Below, piece after piece: positions 35,759 through 44,201 of a stretch of DNA of 64,000 nt. The stretch is from Streptomyces venezuelae (lineage in GTDB: Bacteria; Actinomycetota; Actinomycetes; Streptomycetales; Streptomycetaceae): NCBI RefSeq assembly GCF_008642315.1, contig NZ_CP029192.1, positions 2,108,001 to 2,172,000 of the forward strand, in the 5' to 3' direction. The notes below the pieces were generated by a model, which was not told the DNA's origin, did not search any database, and was given only the letters and a program-made list of their open reading frames with translations. Numbering within the stretch: the stretch's first letter is position 1; each line of letters opens with the position of its first letter. The translations under genes were made by a program, and so were the position numbers.

Positions 35759-36517
35759 ATGGCCGCGCCGACCGGCGGAAAGGCCGGCGCCAGCCTCGTG
35801 CGCGCCGCGCTCGCCATCCACCAGCCGCCCACCGACCTCGGCGGGTCGATGGGCGGGCGGATCGGTGAGGTGGAGTTCCAGTTCAATCCGACGCAGTTGC
35901 AGATGGCGCGGTCCGCGGAGTGGCGTACGCAGCGCGCGGTCGCGTACACGCGCGGCGCTCCGCCGAAGTTCACCGGCGCCGCCCCCGCCACCCTCCAGCT
36001 GGAGGTGTTCCTCGACTCGTCGGGCACACCCAACTCGGGGAAGGTGCAGAAGCAGGTCGAGCTGCTCCTGTCGTGCTGCGAGGTGACTCCGCAGAGCGTC
36101 AGCTCCAAGCGTCCTTCGCCGCCGTGGGTACGGTTCTCGTGGGGGTCGTTCAACACCGTGCAGTTCGTGGCGTACGTGACCAACGTGAGCGCCACGTACA
36201 CGCTGTTCAACCCGACCGGAGAGCCGATCCGCGCCACGTGCTCGCTCGCGCTGACCGAGGTGTCGATGCCCACCAAGGGGCAGAACCCGACGTCCGGTGC
36301 GCTCTCCGCGCGCCGTGTGCACCGCACGGTCGCGGGTGACTCGCTGGCGTCGCTCGCGTGGCGGGAGTACGGGGACGCCACCCGCTGGCGGCTGATCGCC
36401 GAGGCCAACGACATCGACGACCCGATGCGGCTGCGGCCCGGCACCGAGCTGCTGCTGCCCGCCGCCGACGAGGCCCGGCCCGGCCCCGTCACCGCCCCCT
36501 CGCACGTGGAGTCCTGA
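35759..36517 (+). CDS. LysM-containing baseplate hub protein (Cis7/Afp7-like)
   Basis: A 252-residue protein. The N-terminal domain (EVEFQFNPTQLQMARSAEW, PPKFTGAAPATLQLEVFLD) is that of the CIS tube-associated LysM proteins; the C-terminal about 50 residues form a LysM fold (HRTVAGDSLASLAWREYGDATRWRLIAEAN, LRPGTELLLP). It bridges tube and spike in related particles. ATG at 35759 is chosen because GGGAGG lies about 10 bases upstream; a GTG at 35750 is too close to it. It overlaps the VgrG-like gene by ATGA. Confidence 0.9.
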   Translation: MAAPTGGKAGASLVRAALAIHQPPTDLGGSMGGRIGEVEFQFNPTQLQMARSAEWRTQRAVAYTRGAPPKFTGAAPATLQLEVFLDSSGTPNSGKVQKQVELLLSCCEVTPQSVSSKRPSPPWVRFSWGSFNTVQFVAYVTNVSATYTLFNPTGEPIRATCSLALTEVSMPTKGQNPTSGALSARRVHRTVAGDSLASLAWREYGDATRWRLIAEANDIDDPMRLRPGTELLLPAADEARPGPVTAPSHVES

Positions 36518-38436
36518 TGAGTGAGAAGACGTACACGAGCGTCCTGCACGCCGAGATCGGCGGGTTCGTCCTGCCCGACAAGCTCGCCGTGCTGCTCGTG
36601 GAGGGCTGGGTGGACGCCAGTGTGAACGTGCCGTCCGCCTTCCAGCTGACCTTCGTCGACGAAGGCGGGGACATCCTGGAGAAGTTCCCGCAGATCAAGG
36701 TGGGCGCCAAGGCCGTCCTGTGCCCGTTCACGGACGGCGTGCGCGGCAAACCGATGCTGACCGGTGAGGTCACCGCCCTGGAAGTCGACGCGGACGCCGG
36801 CGGCAAGCAGCTCGTCGTGCGCGGCTACGACCCGGGGCACCGGCTGCTCCGCAACCGCCGCGTGAAGGGCTTCCCGAACATGACGGCATCCGACATCGTG
36901 CGCCGCGTCGCCGCCGCCAACAAGGTGAAGCTCGGGAAGATCGAGTCGACGCCGACGGTGTACGAACTGGCGACCCAGCCGAACATCACCGACTGGGACT
37001 TCCTCTCCCGGCTCGCGCAGGAGAACGACACGCACCTGTCCTTCGACGAGGACGGGAAGCTGTGCTTCGCCAAGCTCGCGCCCGCGTCCGGGGCGCCGTC
37101 CGACTCGACACCGGCCGCGCAGAGCCCGTACGTCCTGGAGTTCAGGCACAACGCGCTGCACAGCAGGGTCGCGGTGACGGCGGCGGGCCAGGTCGCGACG
37201 GCCGGGGTGCGCGGGTGGGACATGCGGGCCAAGCGCGCCCTGTCCGCGCAGTCCCCCGCTGTCCGCAGCAAGGACATCGTCACCGACATCACGCCCGCGC
37301 AGCTGTCGCAGCCGTTCGGGAAGGCGGAGCTGACGGACACCGGGTGGCCGTACACGACGCAGGCGCAGGTCACGCACGCCGCCCGGTCGCTCGCGGACGA
37401 CGTGGCGGGGTCCTTCGCCGAGGTGGAGGTCGCCGTCACCGGCAATCCCGACCTGCGGCCGGGGCAGCCCGTCGCGCTGAAGGGGGCGGGGTTCCCCTTC
37501 GAGGGCAAGTACACGGCGACGGGGGTGCGTCATCTCTTCGAGTCCGGGCGGCCGTTCACGACGTGGCTGACCGTCTCGGGGCGCCAGTTCCGTTCCCTGT
37601 ACGGCCTCGCCTCGGGCGGCGCGGACGCCGCGCCGCCGATGCCGGGCGTCGCGATGGCGCTGGTCAGCAATGCGAAGGACCCGCTCAGGCTCAACCGCGT
37701 GAAGCTGCGTTTCCCGTGGCTCTCGGACACGTACGAGAGCGACTGGTGCCGCATCGCGCAGCTGGGCGGTGTCCGCGGCGGCGGTCTGATGATGCCCGAG
37801 GTGGGCGACGAGGTGCTCGTCGCCTTCGACCGGGGATCCCTGGAACACCCCTATGTGCTGGCCGGGTTGTACAACGGCCGGGACAAGCCGACGCCCAACA
37901 CGGACGGGCTGCAGCCGATCGACCCGACCAGCGGCCGGGTCAACTGGCGTTCCGTCTCCTCGCGCAGCGGCCACACCATGGAGCTCGTGGACGCCAAGTC
38001 CCGTATGAAGAGCGGCATCCGGCTGCAGACGGGCAACGGCCGCCTCACCGTCCACATGGACGAGACGCGGACCAGTGTGACCATCCGCAGTGACGGCACG
38101 GTGTCCATCTCCGGCACCCGCAACGTCAGCATCAGGGCGGGCGGCAACCTGTCGCTGACCGCGGGCGGTTCGCTGACGATGAGTGCGGGCGGCGCGGTCG
38201 ACATCAAGGCGGGCGCCAAGTTCGGCGTCAACGCGGGCGGCATGGCGGACATCAACGCGACCGGCGTCGTCAGCCTCAAGTCGGCGGGCGCCGTCGCCGT
38301 GAACGCGGTCGGCGCGGTCTCCGTCACCGCGGCGGGCGCCGTGGCCGTCAACGCGGGGGCGGCAGCGGCGATCACGTCGCCCGCGACCGTCGCGCTGACC
38401 GCACCCGCGGTGCTGCGCAATGGCATTCCTTTCTAG
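36517..38436 (+). CDS. VgrG-like spike/hub protein (Cis8/Afp8-like)
   Basis: A 639-residue protein. The N-terminal about 340 residues are gp27-like hub domains (YDPGHRLLRNRRVKGFPNMTASDIV); next comes an OB-fold gp5-like segment (RLNRVKLRFPWLSDTYESDWCRIAQ, MPEVGDEVLVAFDRGSLEHPYVLAGLYNG). The C-terminal about 110 residues are short beta-helix repeats of the form G-SL-G-, such as NLSLTAGGSLTMSAGG, forming the spike. No extra effector domain is fused at the C-terminus, and no separate PAAR tip gene is seen near it. Confidence 0.93.
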   Translation: MSEKTYTSVLHAEIGGFVLPDKLAVLLVEGWVDASVNVPSAFQLTFVDEGGDILEKFPQIKVGAKAVLCPFTDGVRGKPMLTGEVTALEVDADAGGKQLVVRGYDPGHRLLRNRRVKGFPNMTASDIVRRVAAANKVKLGKIESTPTVYELATQPNITDWDFLSRLAQENDTHLSFDEDGKLCFAKLAPASGAPSDSTPAAQSPYVLEFRHNALHSRVAVTAAGQVATAGVRGWDMRAKRALSAQSPAVRSKDIVTDITPAQLSQPFGKAELTDTGWPYTTQAQVTHAARSLADDVAGSFAEVEVAVTGNPDLRPGQPVALKGAGFPFEGKYTATGVRHLFESGRPFTTWLTVSGRQFRSLYGLASGGADAAPPMPGVAMALVSNAKDPLRLNRVKLRFPWLSDTYESDWCRIAQLGGVRGGGLMMPEVGDEVLVAFDRGSLEHPYVLAGLYNGRDKPTPNTDGLQPIDPTSGRVNWRSVSSRSGHTMELVDAKSRMKSGIRLQTGNGRLTVHMDETRTSVTIRSDGTVSISGTRNVSIRAGGNLSLTAGGSLTMSAGGAVDIKAGAKFGVNAGGMADINATGVVSLKSAGAVAVNAVGAVSVTAAGAVAVNAGAAAAITSPATVALTAPAVLRNGIPF

Positions 38437-38468
38437 CGTCGAGTCCAGGGTCGAGGGGGCCACTGATC

Positions 38469-38882
38469 ATGAGTGAGCAGTTCGTCGGTGCGGGCTGGAC
38501 GTTTCCGCTGCGCATCAACGCGGGCGGCGGCATCGCGCTGGCCCGGCGCGAGCGCGAGATCGAGGAGTCGATCCGTCTCGTGCTCGCCACCGCGCCGGGC
38601 GAGCGCCCGATGCGGCCCGAATTCGGCTGCGCCGTGCACGACATGGTGTTCGCGCCGGTCAACGAGGCGACGGCGGGGCGGATCCGGTACGAGGTGCGGT
38701 CCTCGCTCGACCGCTGGGAGCCGCGGATCGACGTCCTGGACGTCGAGGTCAGTCCGGCCCCCGACGACCCGTCCGTCCTGTTCATCGACGTGAGCTACAC
38801 CGTGCGCGGCACCAACAATCCGCGCAGTCTCGTCTTTCCCTTCTACGTGATCCCGTCCACGGAATCAGAGAGCGGAGTCTGA
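38469..38882 (+). CDS. GPW/gp25-family baseplate wedge protein (Cis9-like)
   Basis: A 137-residue gp25-family protein. The family hallmark EESIRLVLATAPGERPMRPEFGC is at about 36-58, followed by INEATAGRIR-type helices and a beta-rich C-terminus. gp25 nucleates sheath assembly at the baseplate. ATG at 38469 follows the VgrG-like stop by 32 bases and the next gene begins 6 bases after its stop, keeping the standard gp25-gp6 order. Confidence 0.93.
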   Translation: MSEQFVGAGWTFPLRINAGGGIALARREREIEESIRLVLATAPGERPMRPEFGCAVHDMVFAPVNEATAGRIRYEVRSSLDRWEPRIDVLDVEVSPAPDDPSVLFIDVSYTVRGTNNPRSLVFPFYVIPSTESESGV

Positions 38883-38888
38883 AGTCCG

Positions 38889-40850
38889 ATGGCCCTGCCC
38901 GCACCCCACCTCGACGACCGGCGCTTCCAGCAGTTCGTCGACGACGCCAAGCGCTACATCCAGCAGCGCTGCCCGGAGTGGACCGATCACAACGTCTCCG
39001 ACCCGGGCGTCACCCTCGTCGAGGCCGTCGCGCACATGGCCGACCAGATCGTGTACCGGCTCAACCGCGTGCCGGAGAAGAACCACCTGGCCTTCCTCGA
39101 CCTGCTCGGCGTCACCCTCTTCCCGCCCTCGTCGGCCCGCGCGGACGTCACGTTCTGGCTCTCCGCGCCGCAGCCCGAGCCGGTGGTGCTGCCCACGGGC
39201 ACGGAGGTCGCGACCAGCCGCACCGAGACCGAGGAGGCGGTGGCCTTCGCCACCGAGGCGGATCTGACCGTGGTGCCCTGCGAGCTGTCGGCCGTGCTGC
39301 GGCAGGAGGACGGCAGCACGCCGCAGGACTGCGGGCAGGACATCTTCGGCGGGCGTGACGTGGCGGTCTTCGCGGAGTCGCCGCGGCCCGGCGACACGCT
39401 GCTCTTCGGGCTCAGCGCGGCGGTGCCGCGGTGTGCGGCGGTGCTCCAGCTCGACAGCCGCGTGGACGGCGTGGGCGTCGACCCGCGGCAGCCGCCGCTG
39501 GTGTGGGAGGCGTGGACCGCCGAAGGCTGGACCGAGTGCGAGGTGGACGAGGACTCCACCGGTGGCCTCAACCGGCCCGGCGACGTCGTGCTGCACATCC
39601 CGGCCGGGCACATCGTCTCGCGCATCGGACGGCAGGACGCGGGCTGGCTGCGCTGCCGGGTCACCGAGGCGGCGAAGGGCCAGCCGTTCTACAGCGCGTC
39701 GCCGACCGTGCGGTCCGCCGCCGCGTTCACCATCGGCGGCACGACGGGTGTCGCGCACGCGGACGTCATACGCGACGAACTCCTCGGCGACTCCACGGGC
39801 GTGCCCGGACAGCGCGTCCGGCTCGCCCAGGCTCCGGTGGTCGCCGACCGGCCGCCGCTGGTCCTGGAGGTCTCCGACGGCGAGGGGTCGGGCTGGGCCG
39901 AGTGGCAGGTCGTCGACGACTTCGCCTCCTCCGGCCCTTACGACCCGCACATCACCCTTGACGCGGCGACCGGCGAGATCGCGTTCGGCCCCGCGGTGCG
40001 CGAACCGGACGGCTCCCTGCGGCAGTTCGGCGCCGTCCCGCAGAAGGGCGCGGCGATCCGCGCCACCCGCTACCGCACGGGCGGCGGCCGCACGGGCAAC
40101 GTGGCGCGCGGCGCCATCCAGGTCCTGCGCAGCTCCATCCCGTACGTCGCCCGCGTGGAGAACCGCGAGGCGGCGCGCGGCGGAGTGGACGGCGAGACGG
40201 TCGAGGAGGCGAAGGTCCGCGCGCCGATCGCGCTGCGCGCGCAGGAGCGGGCCGTGACGGCGCGCGACTACGAGGAGCTGGCCCGGCGGGCCGCGCCCGA
40301 GACGGCGCGCATCCACTGCCTGGCCGCGGACTCCGCCGAGGCAGGGGAGAACGCCGTCCGGGTCCTCGTCGTCCCCCAGGCGGTGCCGGACCGGGGCGGG
40401 CGGCTCCGCTTCGAGCAGCTGGTGCCCGGTGAGGAACTCCTCTCCCGCGTCACCTCGTTCCTCGACGACCGCCGCCCCCTCGGCACGCGCCTCTCGGTCG
40501 GCCCGCCCTACTACCAGGGCGTCACCGTGGTCGCCACGCTCCACTCGTTCCGCGCGGCCCACGCCGAACGCGTACGCTCCGAGGCGCTCGACGCCCTCTA
40601 CGCCTACCTCGACCCGCTGAGCGGCGGCGCCCACCGCGAGGGCTGGCCGTTCGGCCGCCCGCTGCGCGCGGGCGAGATCTTCGCCGCGCTGCAGCGGGTG
40701 CCGGGCGTGGAGCTCGTCGACGAGGTGCTCCTGCACCCCGCCGACCCGCTGACGGGCCGCAGGGGCGACGCCACGGACCGCATCGAACTGGCCCCCTCGG
40801 CCCTCCTGTTCCCCTTCGACCACCGCGTCCGCGTCATCGAGGCACGATGA
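38889..40850 (+). CDS. Baseplate wedge protein (gp6/Cis11-like)
   Basis: A 653-residue putative baseplate assembly protein of the gp6/J type. Features include LDDRRFQQFVDDAKRYIQQRCPEWTDHNVSDPGVTLVEAVAHM at the N-terminus, which is characteristic of the CIS family, and central LRAQERAVTARDYEELARRAAPE with the C-terminal VGPPYYQGVTVVATLH. Its length matches Afp11-type proteins. It overlaps the gpI-like gene by 4 bases (ATGA at 40847-40850). Confidence 0.92.
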   Translation: MALPAPHLDDRRFQQFVDDAKRYIQQRCPEWTDHNVSDPGVTLVEAVAHMADQIVYRLNRVPEKNHLAFLDLLGVTLFPPSSARADVTFWLSAPQPEPVVLPTGTEVATSRTETEEAVAFATEADLTVVPCELSAVLRQEDGSTPQDCGQDIFGGRDVAVFAESPRPGDTLLFGLSAAVPRCAAVLQLDSRVDGVGVDPRQPPLVWEAWTAEGWTECEVDEDSTGGLNRPGDVVLHIPAGHIVSRIGRQDAGWLRCRVTEAAKGQPFYSASPTVRSAAAFTIGGTTGVAHADVIRDELLGDSTGVPGQRVRLAQAPVVADRPPLVLEVSDGEGSGWAEWQVVDDFASSGPYDPHITLDAATGEIAFGPAVREPDGSLRQFGAVPQKGAAIRATRYRTGGGRTGNVARGAIQVLRSSIPYVARVENREAARGGVDGETVEEAKVRAPIALRAQERAVTARDYEELARRAAPETARIHCLAADSAEAGENAVRVLVVPQAVPDRGGRLRFEQLVPGEELLSRVTSFLDDRRPLGTRLSVGPPYYQGVTVVATLHSFRAAHAERVRSEALDALYAYLDPLSGGAHREGWPFGRPLRAGEIFAALQRVPGVELVDEVLLHPADPLTGRRGDATDRIELAPSALLFPFDHRVRVIEAR

Positions 40851-42052
40851 CGACCGACGAGAACCAGGCGAACAACTCCCCGGAGCCCGAGGGCGCTCCG
40901 GAGGCGGCTCCCGCTCCCACGCCCGGTTTCGGCCCGGCGACCCCCGTCCCGCACACCTCCGGAACGAACCCCTACTCCGACGCGGGCCACGCGTCCGCCC
41001 CGAACCCGTACGCCACGCCGAGCCCCGCCGCCTCCGGGGCGAACCCGTACGCCACTCCGGCCCCCGGCTCCTCCGAACCGAACCCGTACGCGACTCCGAG
41101 CCCGACCTCCCCCGAGGCGGACCCGGCTCCCACCCCCGAACCTGAGCCCGAACCCCGCCCCGAACCGGAGCCCGCTCCCAAGGCGACCCGCGCCCCCGCC
41201 AAGGGGCGCCGTGCCGCGCGAGCGTCCGACGGCGCCGCCGAGCAGCCCGCGAAGGCCGGCACCGGTGACGCGGGCGCGAAAGCGAGCGCTCCGGGGGCGT
41301 CCGTCACCTTGGGCGGTATGCGTGCGTCCTGGGTGAAGTCCGAGGTCACGGGTGCTTACGCCGCCCAGGCGGGGCACTCGCCGGAAGCGGCCGGTGGGGC
41401 CGGGGGCGGCGGTGACCGTCACGGGCCCGGGGGCGGCAGTGACGGAGGGGACGGCGGCGACGGAGGAGACAGCCACGGTGACGGCCAGGCTTCCCGGCGG
41501 GGGTCCCTGCCCGGGCTCGGGTCCGCGCACCCCATCGGGGACCAGCTGCCCGCCGTCTTCGCCGACGACGACTTCATCCTGCGCTTCGTCTCCGGACTCG
41601 ACGTCGTCCTCGCTCCGGTCTTCGCCGTACTGGACAGCCTGGAGGCGTACTTCACGCCGTCCCTGACGCCCGAGGACTTCCTCGACTGGCTGACGGACTG
41701 GGTCGGTACGGAGCTCGACGGCACCGAGCCGCTGGCCACGCGCCGTCACGCCGTCGCCTCCGCCGTCGACCTGCACCGGGTCCGCGGCACCCGGCGCGGT
41801 CTGGCCGCCGCCGTCGAACTCGCCTTCGGCGTCCGCCCGGAGATCGCCGAGAGCGGCGGCGCGACCTGGTCCGCACGCCCGCTGGGCGCCTTCCCCGGCA
41901 CCCCGCGCCCCGCCCTGCACGTCACCTTGCGTGTCCACGATCCCGCTTCCGTGGACACGCACCGCCTGCGGGCCGTCGTCGCGGCGGCCCGCCCCGCCCA
42001 CCTCCCCTTCACGGCCGAGGTGACAGCCACGCCTTTCCCTGAAGGGACCTAG
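40847..42052 (+). CDS. gpI-like baseplate protein (Cis12-like) with disordered N-terminal extension
   Basis: A 401-residue protein. Residues about 225-400 match phage tail protein I (LPAVFADDDFILRFVSGLDVVLAPVFAVLDSLEAYF; HRVRGTRRGLAAAVELAFGVRPEI). The N-terminal about 160 residues are disordered and contain three or four copies of an NPYATPSP-type repeat plus EPEPEPRPEPEP runs; a Gly/Asp/His-rich stretch (about 180-215) precedes the folded part. The repeats sit where fibre-like extensions occur in other systems, and no separate fibre gene is present. Coupled to the gp6-like gene. Confidence 0.85.
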   Translation: MTTDENQANNSPEPEGAPEAAPAPTPGFGPATPVPHTSGTNPYSDAGHASAPNPYATPSPAASGANPYATPAPGSSEPNPYATPSPTSPEADPAPTPEPEPEPRPEPEPAPKATRAPAKGRRAARASDGAAEQPAKAGTGDAGAKASAPGASVTLGGMRASWVKSEVTGAYAAQAGHSPEAAGGAGGGGDRHGPGGGSDGGDGGDGGDSHGDGQASRRGSLPGLGSAHPIGDQLPAVFADDDFILRFVSGLDVVLAPVFAVLDSLEAYFTPSLTPEDFLDWLTDWVGTELDGTEPLATRRHAVASAVDLHRVRGTRRGLAAAVELAFGVRPEIAESGGATWSARPLGAFPGTPRPALHVTLRVHDPASVDTHRLRAVVAAARPAHLPFTAEVTATPFPEGT

Positions 42053-42054
42053 AG

Positions 42055-43257
42055 ATGCCCGACCAGCCCGAGACGGACGCCATGCAGAACTCACCCGCCA
42101 ACACGACGCCGTGCCCCGAGTGCGGCACCCCGGCCCGCCAGCACGGCCAGTCCTTCTGCGACTCGTGCGGGGCCTTCCTCCGCTGGGACACCCCGGCCGG
42201 CACCTCGGGCCCCGCCCGCCCGGGCAACGCGCCGACCGCGGACGGTCCCGCCGCGCCACAGACCCCGGCCGACCCGCGCGTCGATCCCCGTGTCGCTCCC
42301 CCCACCGGGTCCGGCGCGGGCGCCGGTTCGACCGACACCACCGTCCCGCTCCCCTCCACCGGCCCCGAGAGCCGCCCCGCGGAGCCGCCCGCCGGACCGC
42401 CCCGGCCCTCCGACACGGCCATCCGGTCCCTGCTCGTGCCCGTGCCCGAGGGCTCCGAGCCCGTGGCACCGGAGACGCCGGGCAGCGTGCTGCCGGGCAG
42501 GCCCGAGGCGGCACGGCCGCGCGTACGCCAGGCCGCCGTGCCCGTCGAGCCCGAGTCGGGCCCGCCGTGCCCGAGCTGCGGTACGCCCAACGCTCCCCGC
42601 CGCCACTTCTGCCGCAGCTGCGCGAACCCGCTCAAGGACCACGCGGCCCCGGCCGCCGAGGGCCCGTACGCGGGACAGCGTCCGCGGCTCCACCGCGACC
42701 GCACCCGCTGGATAGCGCGGGCCGTGGGCATCGCGGTGGTCGTCGGCCTGATCGTGGGCGGGATCTTCGGCGGGCCACCGGCCGCGCGGGCCGTGCAGGA
42801 CCACTTCGCGAAGCGGGTCCCCGTCCACCCCAACGACTACAGCGCCTCGCACGCCTCCCCCAGGCAGGCCGCCAAGCTCGCCTTCGACGGCTACAGCAAC
42901 ACCTGGTGGGGCACCGGCTACTCCGGGGACTCGGCGGGCCAGTGGATCCAGGCCGACTTCGGCCAGCCCACCGACCTGCTCAACCTCCTTATCACGCCCG
43001 GCACTTCGTCGCGCAGCGCGCAGGCCGCCGAACAGGCACGGCCGATGGAGTTCGACATCGTGGTCAACGACTCGGCGGGCAAGGAGCACGTGATGCACCG
43101 CCGCATCAACGACGGCGGTGTGCAGAAGCTCGACGTACGCGTACGGGACGCGGTGAACGCGCGGCTGATCCTGCGTTCCGCGTACGGCACCGGCAAGAAG
43201 CGCCAAGTGGCCATCGCCGAGCTGGAGTTCTTCGGCCGGTCCACGGGCGGACAGTAG
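42055..43257 (+). CDS. Zinc-ribbon / transmembrane / discoidin-like protein, candidate CisA-type membrane anchor
   Basis: A 400-residue protein starting 2 bases after the gpI-like stop and ending the CIS operon. It has two zinc ribbons: CPECG-(x15)-CDSCG near 19-41 and CPSCG-(x11)-CRSCA near 170-190, separated by a disordered Pro-rich segment. One transmembrane helix (about 220-240, AVGIAVVVGLIVGGIF) follows basic residues. The C-terminal about 150 residues resemble a discoidin/F5-8C-like jelly roll (AFDGYSNTWWGTGYSGDSAGQWIQADF). Predicted topology puts the ribbons inside and the carbohydrate-binding-like domain outside. In studied Streptomyces CIS a membrane protein, CisA, mediates membrane attachment; identity with that protein is inferred from layout and position. 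Confidence 0.75.
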   Translation: MPDQPETDAMQNSPANTTPCPECGTPARQHGQSFCDSCGAFLRWDTPAGTSGPARPGNAPTADGPAAPQTPADPRVDPRVAPPTGSGAGAGSTDTTVPLPSTGPESRPAEPPAGPPRPSDTAIRSLLVPVPEGSEPVAPETPGSVLPGRPEAARPRVRQAAVPVEPESGPPCPSCGTPNAPRRHFCRSCANPLKDHAAPAAEGPYAGQRPRLHRDRTRWIARAVGIAVVVGLIVGGIFGGPPAARAVQDHFAKRVPVHPNDYSASHASPRQAAKLAFDGYSNTWWGTGYSGDSAGQWIQADFGQPTDLLNLLITPGTSSRSAQAAEQARPMEFDIVVNDSAGKEHVMHRRINDGGVQKLDVRVRDAVNARLILRSAYGTGKKRQVAIAELEFFGRSTGGQ

Positions 43258-43262
43258 TCGGC

Positions 43263-43288
43263 CCGGGGTCGTCGTCGGACGGCCCCGG
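43263..43288. terminator. Hairpin between convergent CIS and 2-MIB operons
   Basis: CCGGGG (43263-43268) and CCCCGG (43283-43288) are inverted repeats with a 14-base spacer in the 48-base convergent gap. It could terminate both transcripts. Confidence 0.45.
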
Positions 43289-43305
43289 ACCTCGCCTCCT
43301 GCGGG

Positions 43306-44184
43306 TCAGACCCGGTCTGCGGCGATCAGCACGTACTGGAACGAGCCGTCCCTGTACGAGTTGATGAACGCCTCCTCGATGCCGGTGACCAGCGAGGACG
43401 TCGCCCGCAGCTCCCAGTAGGGCAGCGTCGCGTCCGTCAGGTCGACGATGGCCTGCGGCACGAGCCGGTTGTCGGCCATGGCCTTCAGGTACTCCCTGCG
43501 GGAGTGGATGTTGCACTCGAAGTGCGCGTTGATCTGCGAGACCCACTTCGAGGGCTGGCCGTACCGCGGGTTCCAGCAGCCGGTGATGGTCACGTAGCGG
43601 CCGCCGGGCGCGAGGATGCGGGAGTGCTCGGCGAAGAGGTCGTCCAGATCGACGTACATGCTGGACTCGTTGTTCCACGAGGCCTTGGCCTGGCCCGTCT
43701 CGAACGGCGTGTCCAGCATGTTGCACACGCGGGCGTGGACGTAGTCCTCCATGCCGAGTTCGCGGGCGCGCCGGTTGGCGAAGTCGGCCTGCTTGGCGGA
43801 GAGCGTGACGCCCTCGGCCCGGCAGCCGAACCGTTGGTGGGCCATGACCAGCGAGCCGCCGCGCCCGCACCCCGCGTCGACGACCGTGTCGTCGCGCCCG
43901 ACGGGTCCGAGCTGGTCGAGGAGCACATCGGTCTGCGCCGACTCCAGGCGGTGGAGTTCGGCGATCAGCCGCTTCTCGTACCCGCTGTCGGCGGTGTCCC
44001 CCAGCGCGTCCTGGTCGACGTCCCCGACGCCGTAGTGATGGTGGTAGAGCCCGTCGACGTCGCCGAGGCGCAGGTTCACCGGCCTGGCCTCCCCGTCCCA
44101 GTAGCGGGCGATGTCCCCTTGGTAGGGGGATGCCGGAGCGGGGATGGACAGGGACGTGCCGTTGGCGAGATCAGTGCTGGTCAC
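43306..44184 (-). CDS. Geranyl diphosphate 2-C-methyltransferase
   Basis: A 292-residue SAM-dependent methyltransferase of the geranyl diphosphate C-methyltransferase type. The SAM motif VVDAGCGRGGSLVMAH is near 100, ASWNNESSMYVDLDDLF near 165, and LYHHHYGVGDVD near 50, all typical of GPPMT. It methylates geranyl diphosphate at C2 to give 2-methyl-GPP, the substrate of the 2-MIB synthase encoded just upstream. GTG at 44184 is selected by AGAGGAG about 10 bases upstream, 17 bases after the synthase stop. It is the third gene of the operon. Confidence 0.95.
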   Translation of the reverse strand: MTSTDLANGTSLSIPAPASPYQGDIARYWDGEARPVNLRLGDVDGLYHHHYGVGDVDQDALGDTADSGYEKRLIAELHRLESAQTDVLLDQLGPVGRDDTVVDAGCGRGGSLVMAHQRFGCRAEGVTLSAKQADFANRRARELGMEDYVHARVCNMLDTPFETGQAKASWNNESSMYVDLDDLFAEHSRILAPGGRYVTITGCWNPRYGQPSKWVSQINAHFECNIHSRREYLKAMADNRLVPQAIVDLTDATLPYWELRATSSLVTGIEEAFINSYRDGSFQYVLIAADRV

Positions 44185-44201
44185 AGTGGTGTCGGCTCCT
44201 C

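Noticed and set aside
36517..38436. Type VI secretion system VgrG
   Set aside because: No TssJLM membrane complex, TssBC-type split sheath or ClpV; single-gene sheath and Afp-type order indicate a CIS.
28943..43257. Prophage remnant
   Set aside because: Tail-like genes are present but there is no capsid, portal, terminase, integrase, lysis gene or attachment site; an AAA ATPase, Pvc16-like cap and CIS regulators are present instead.
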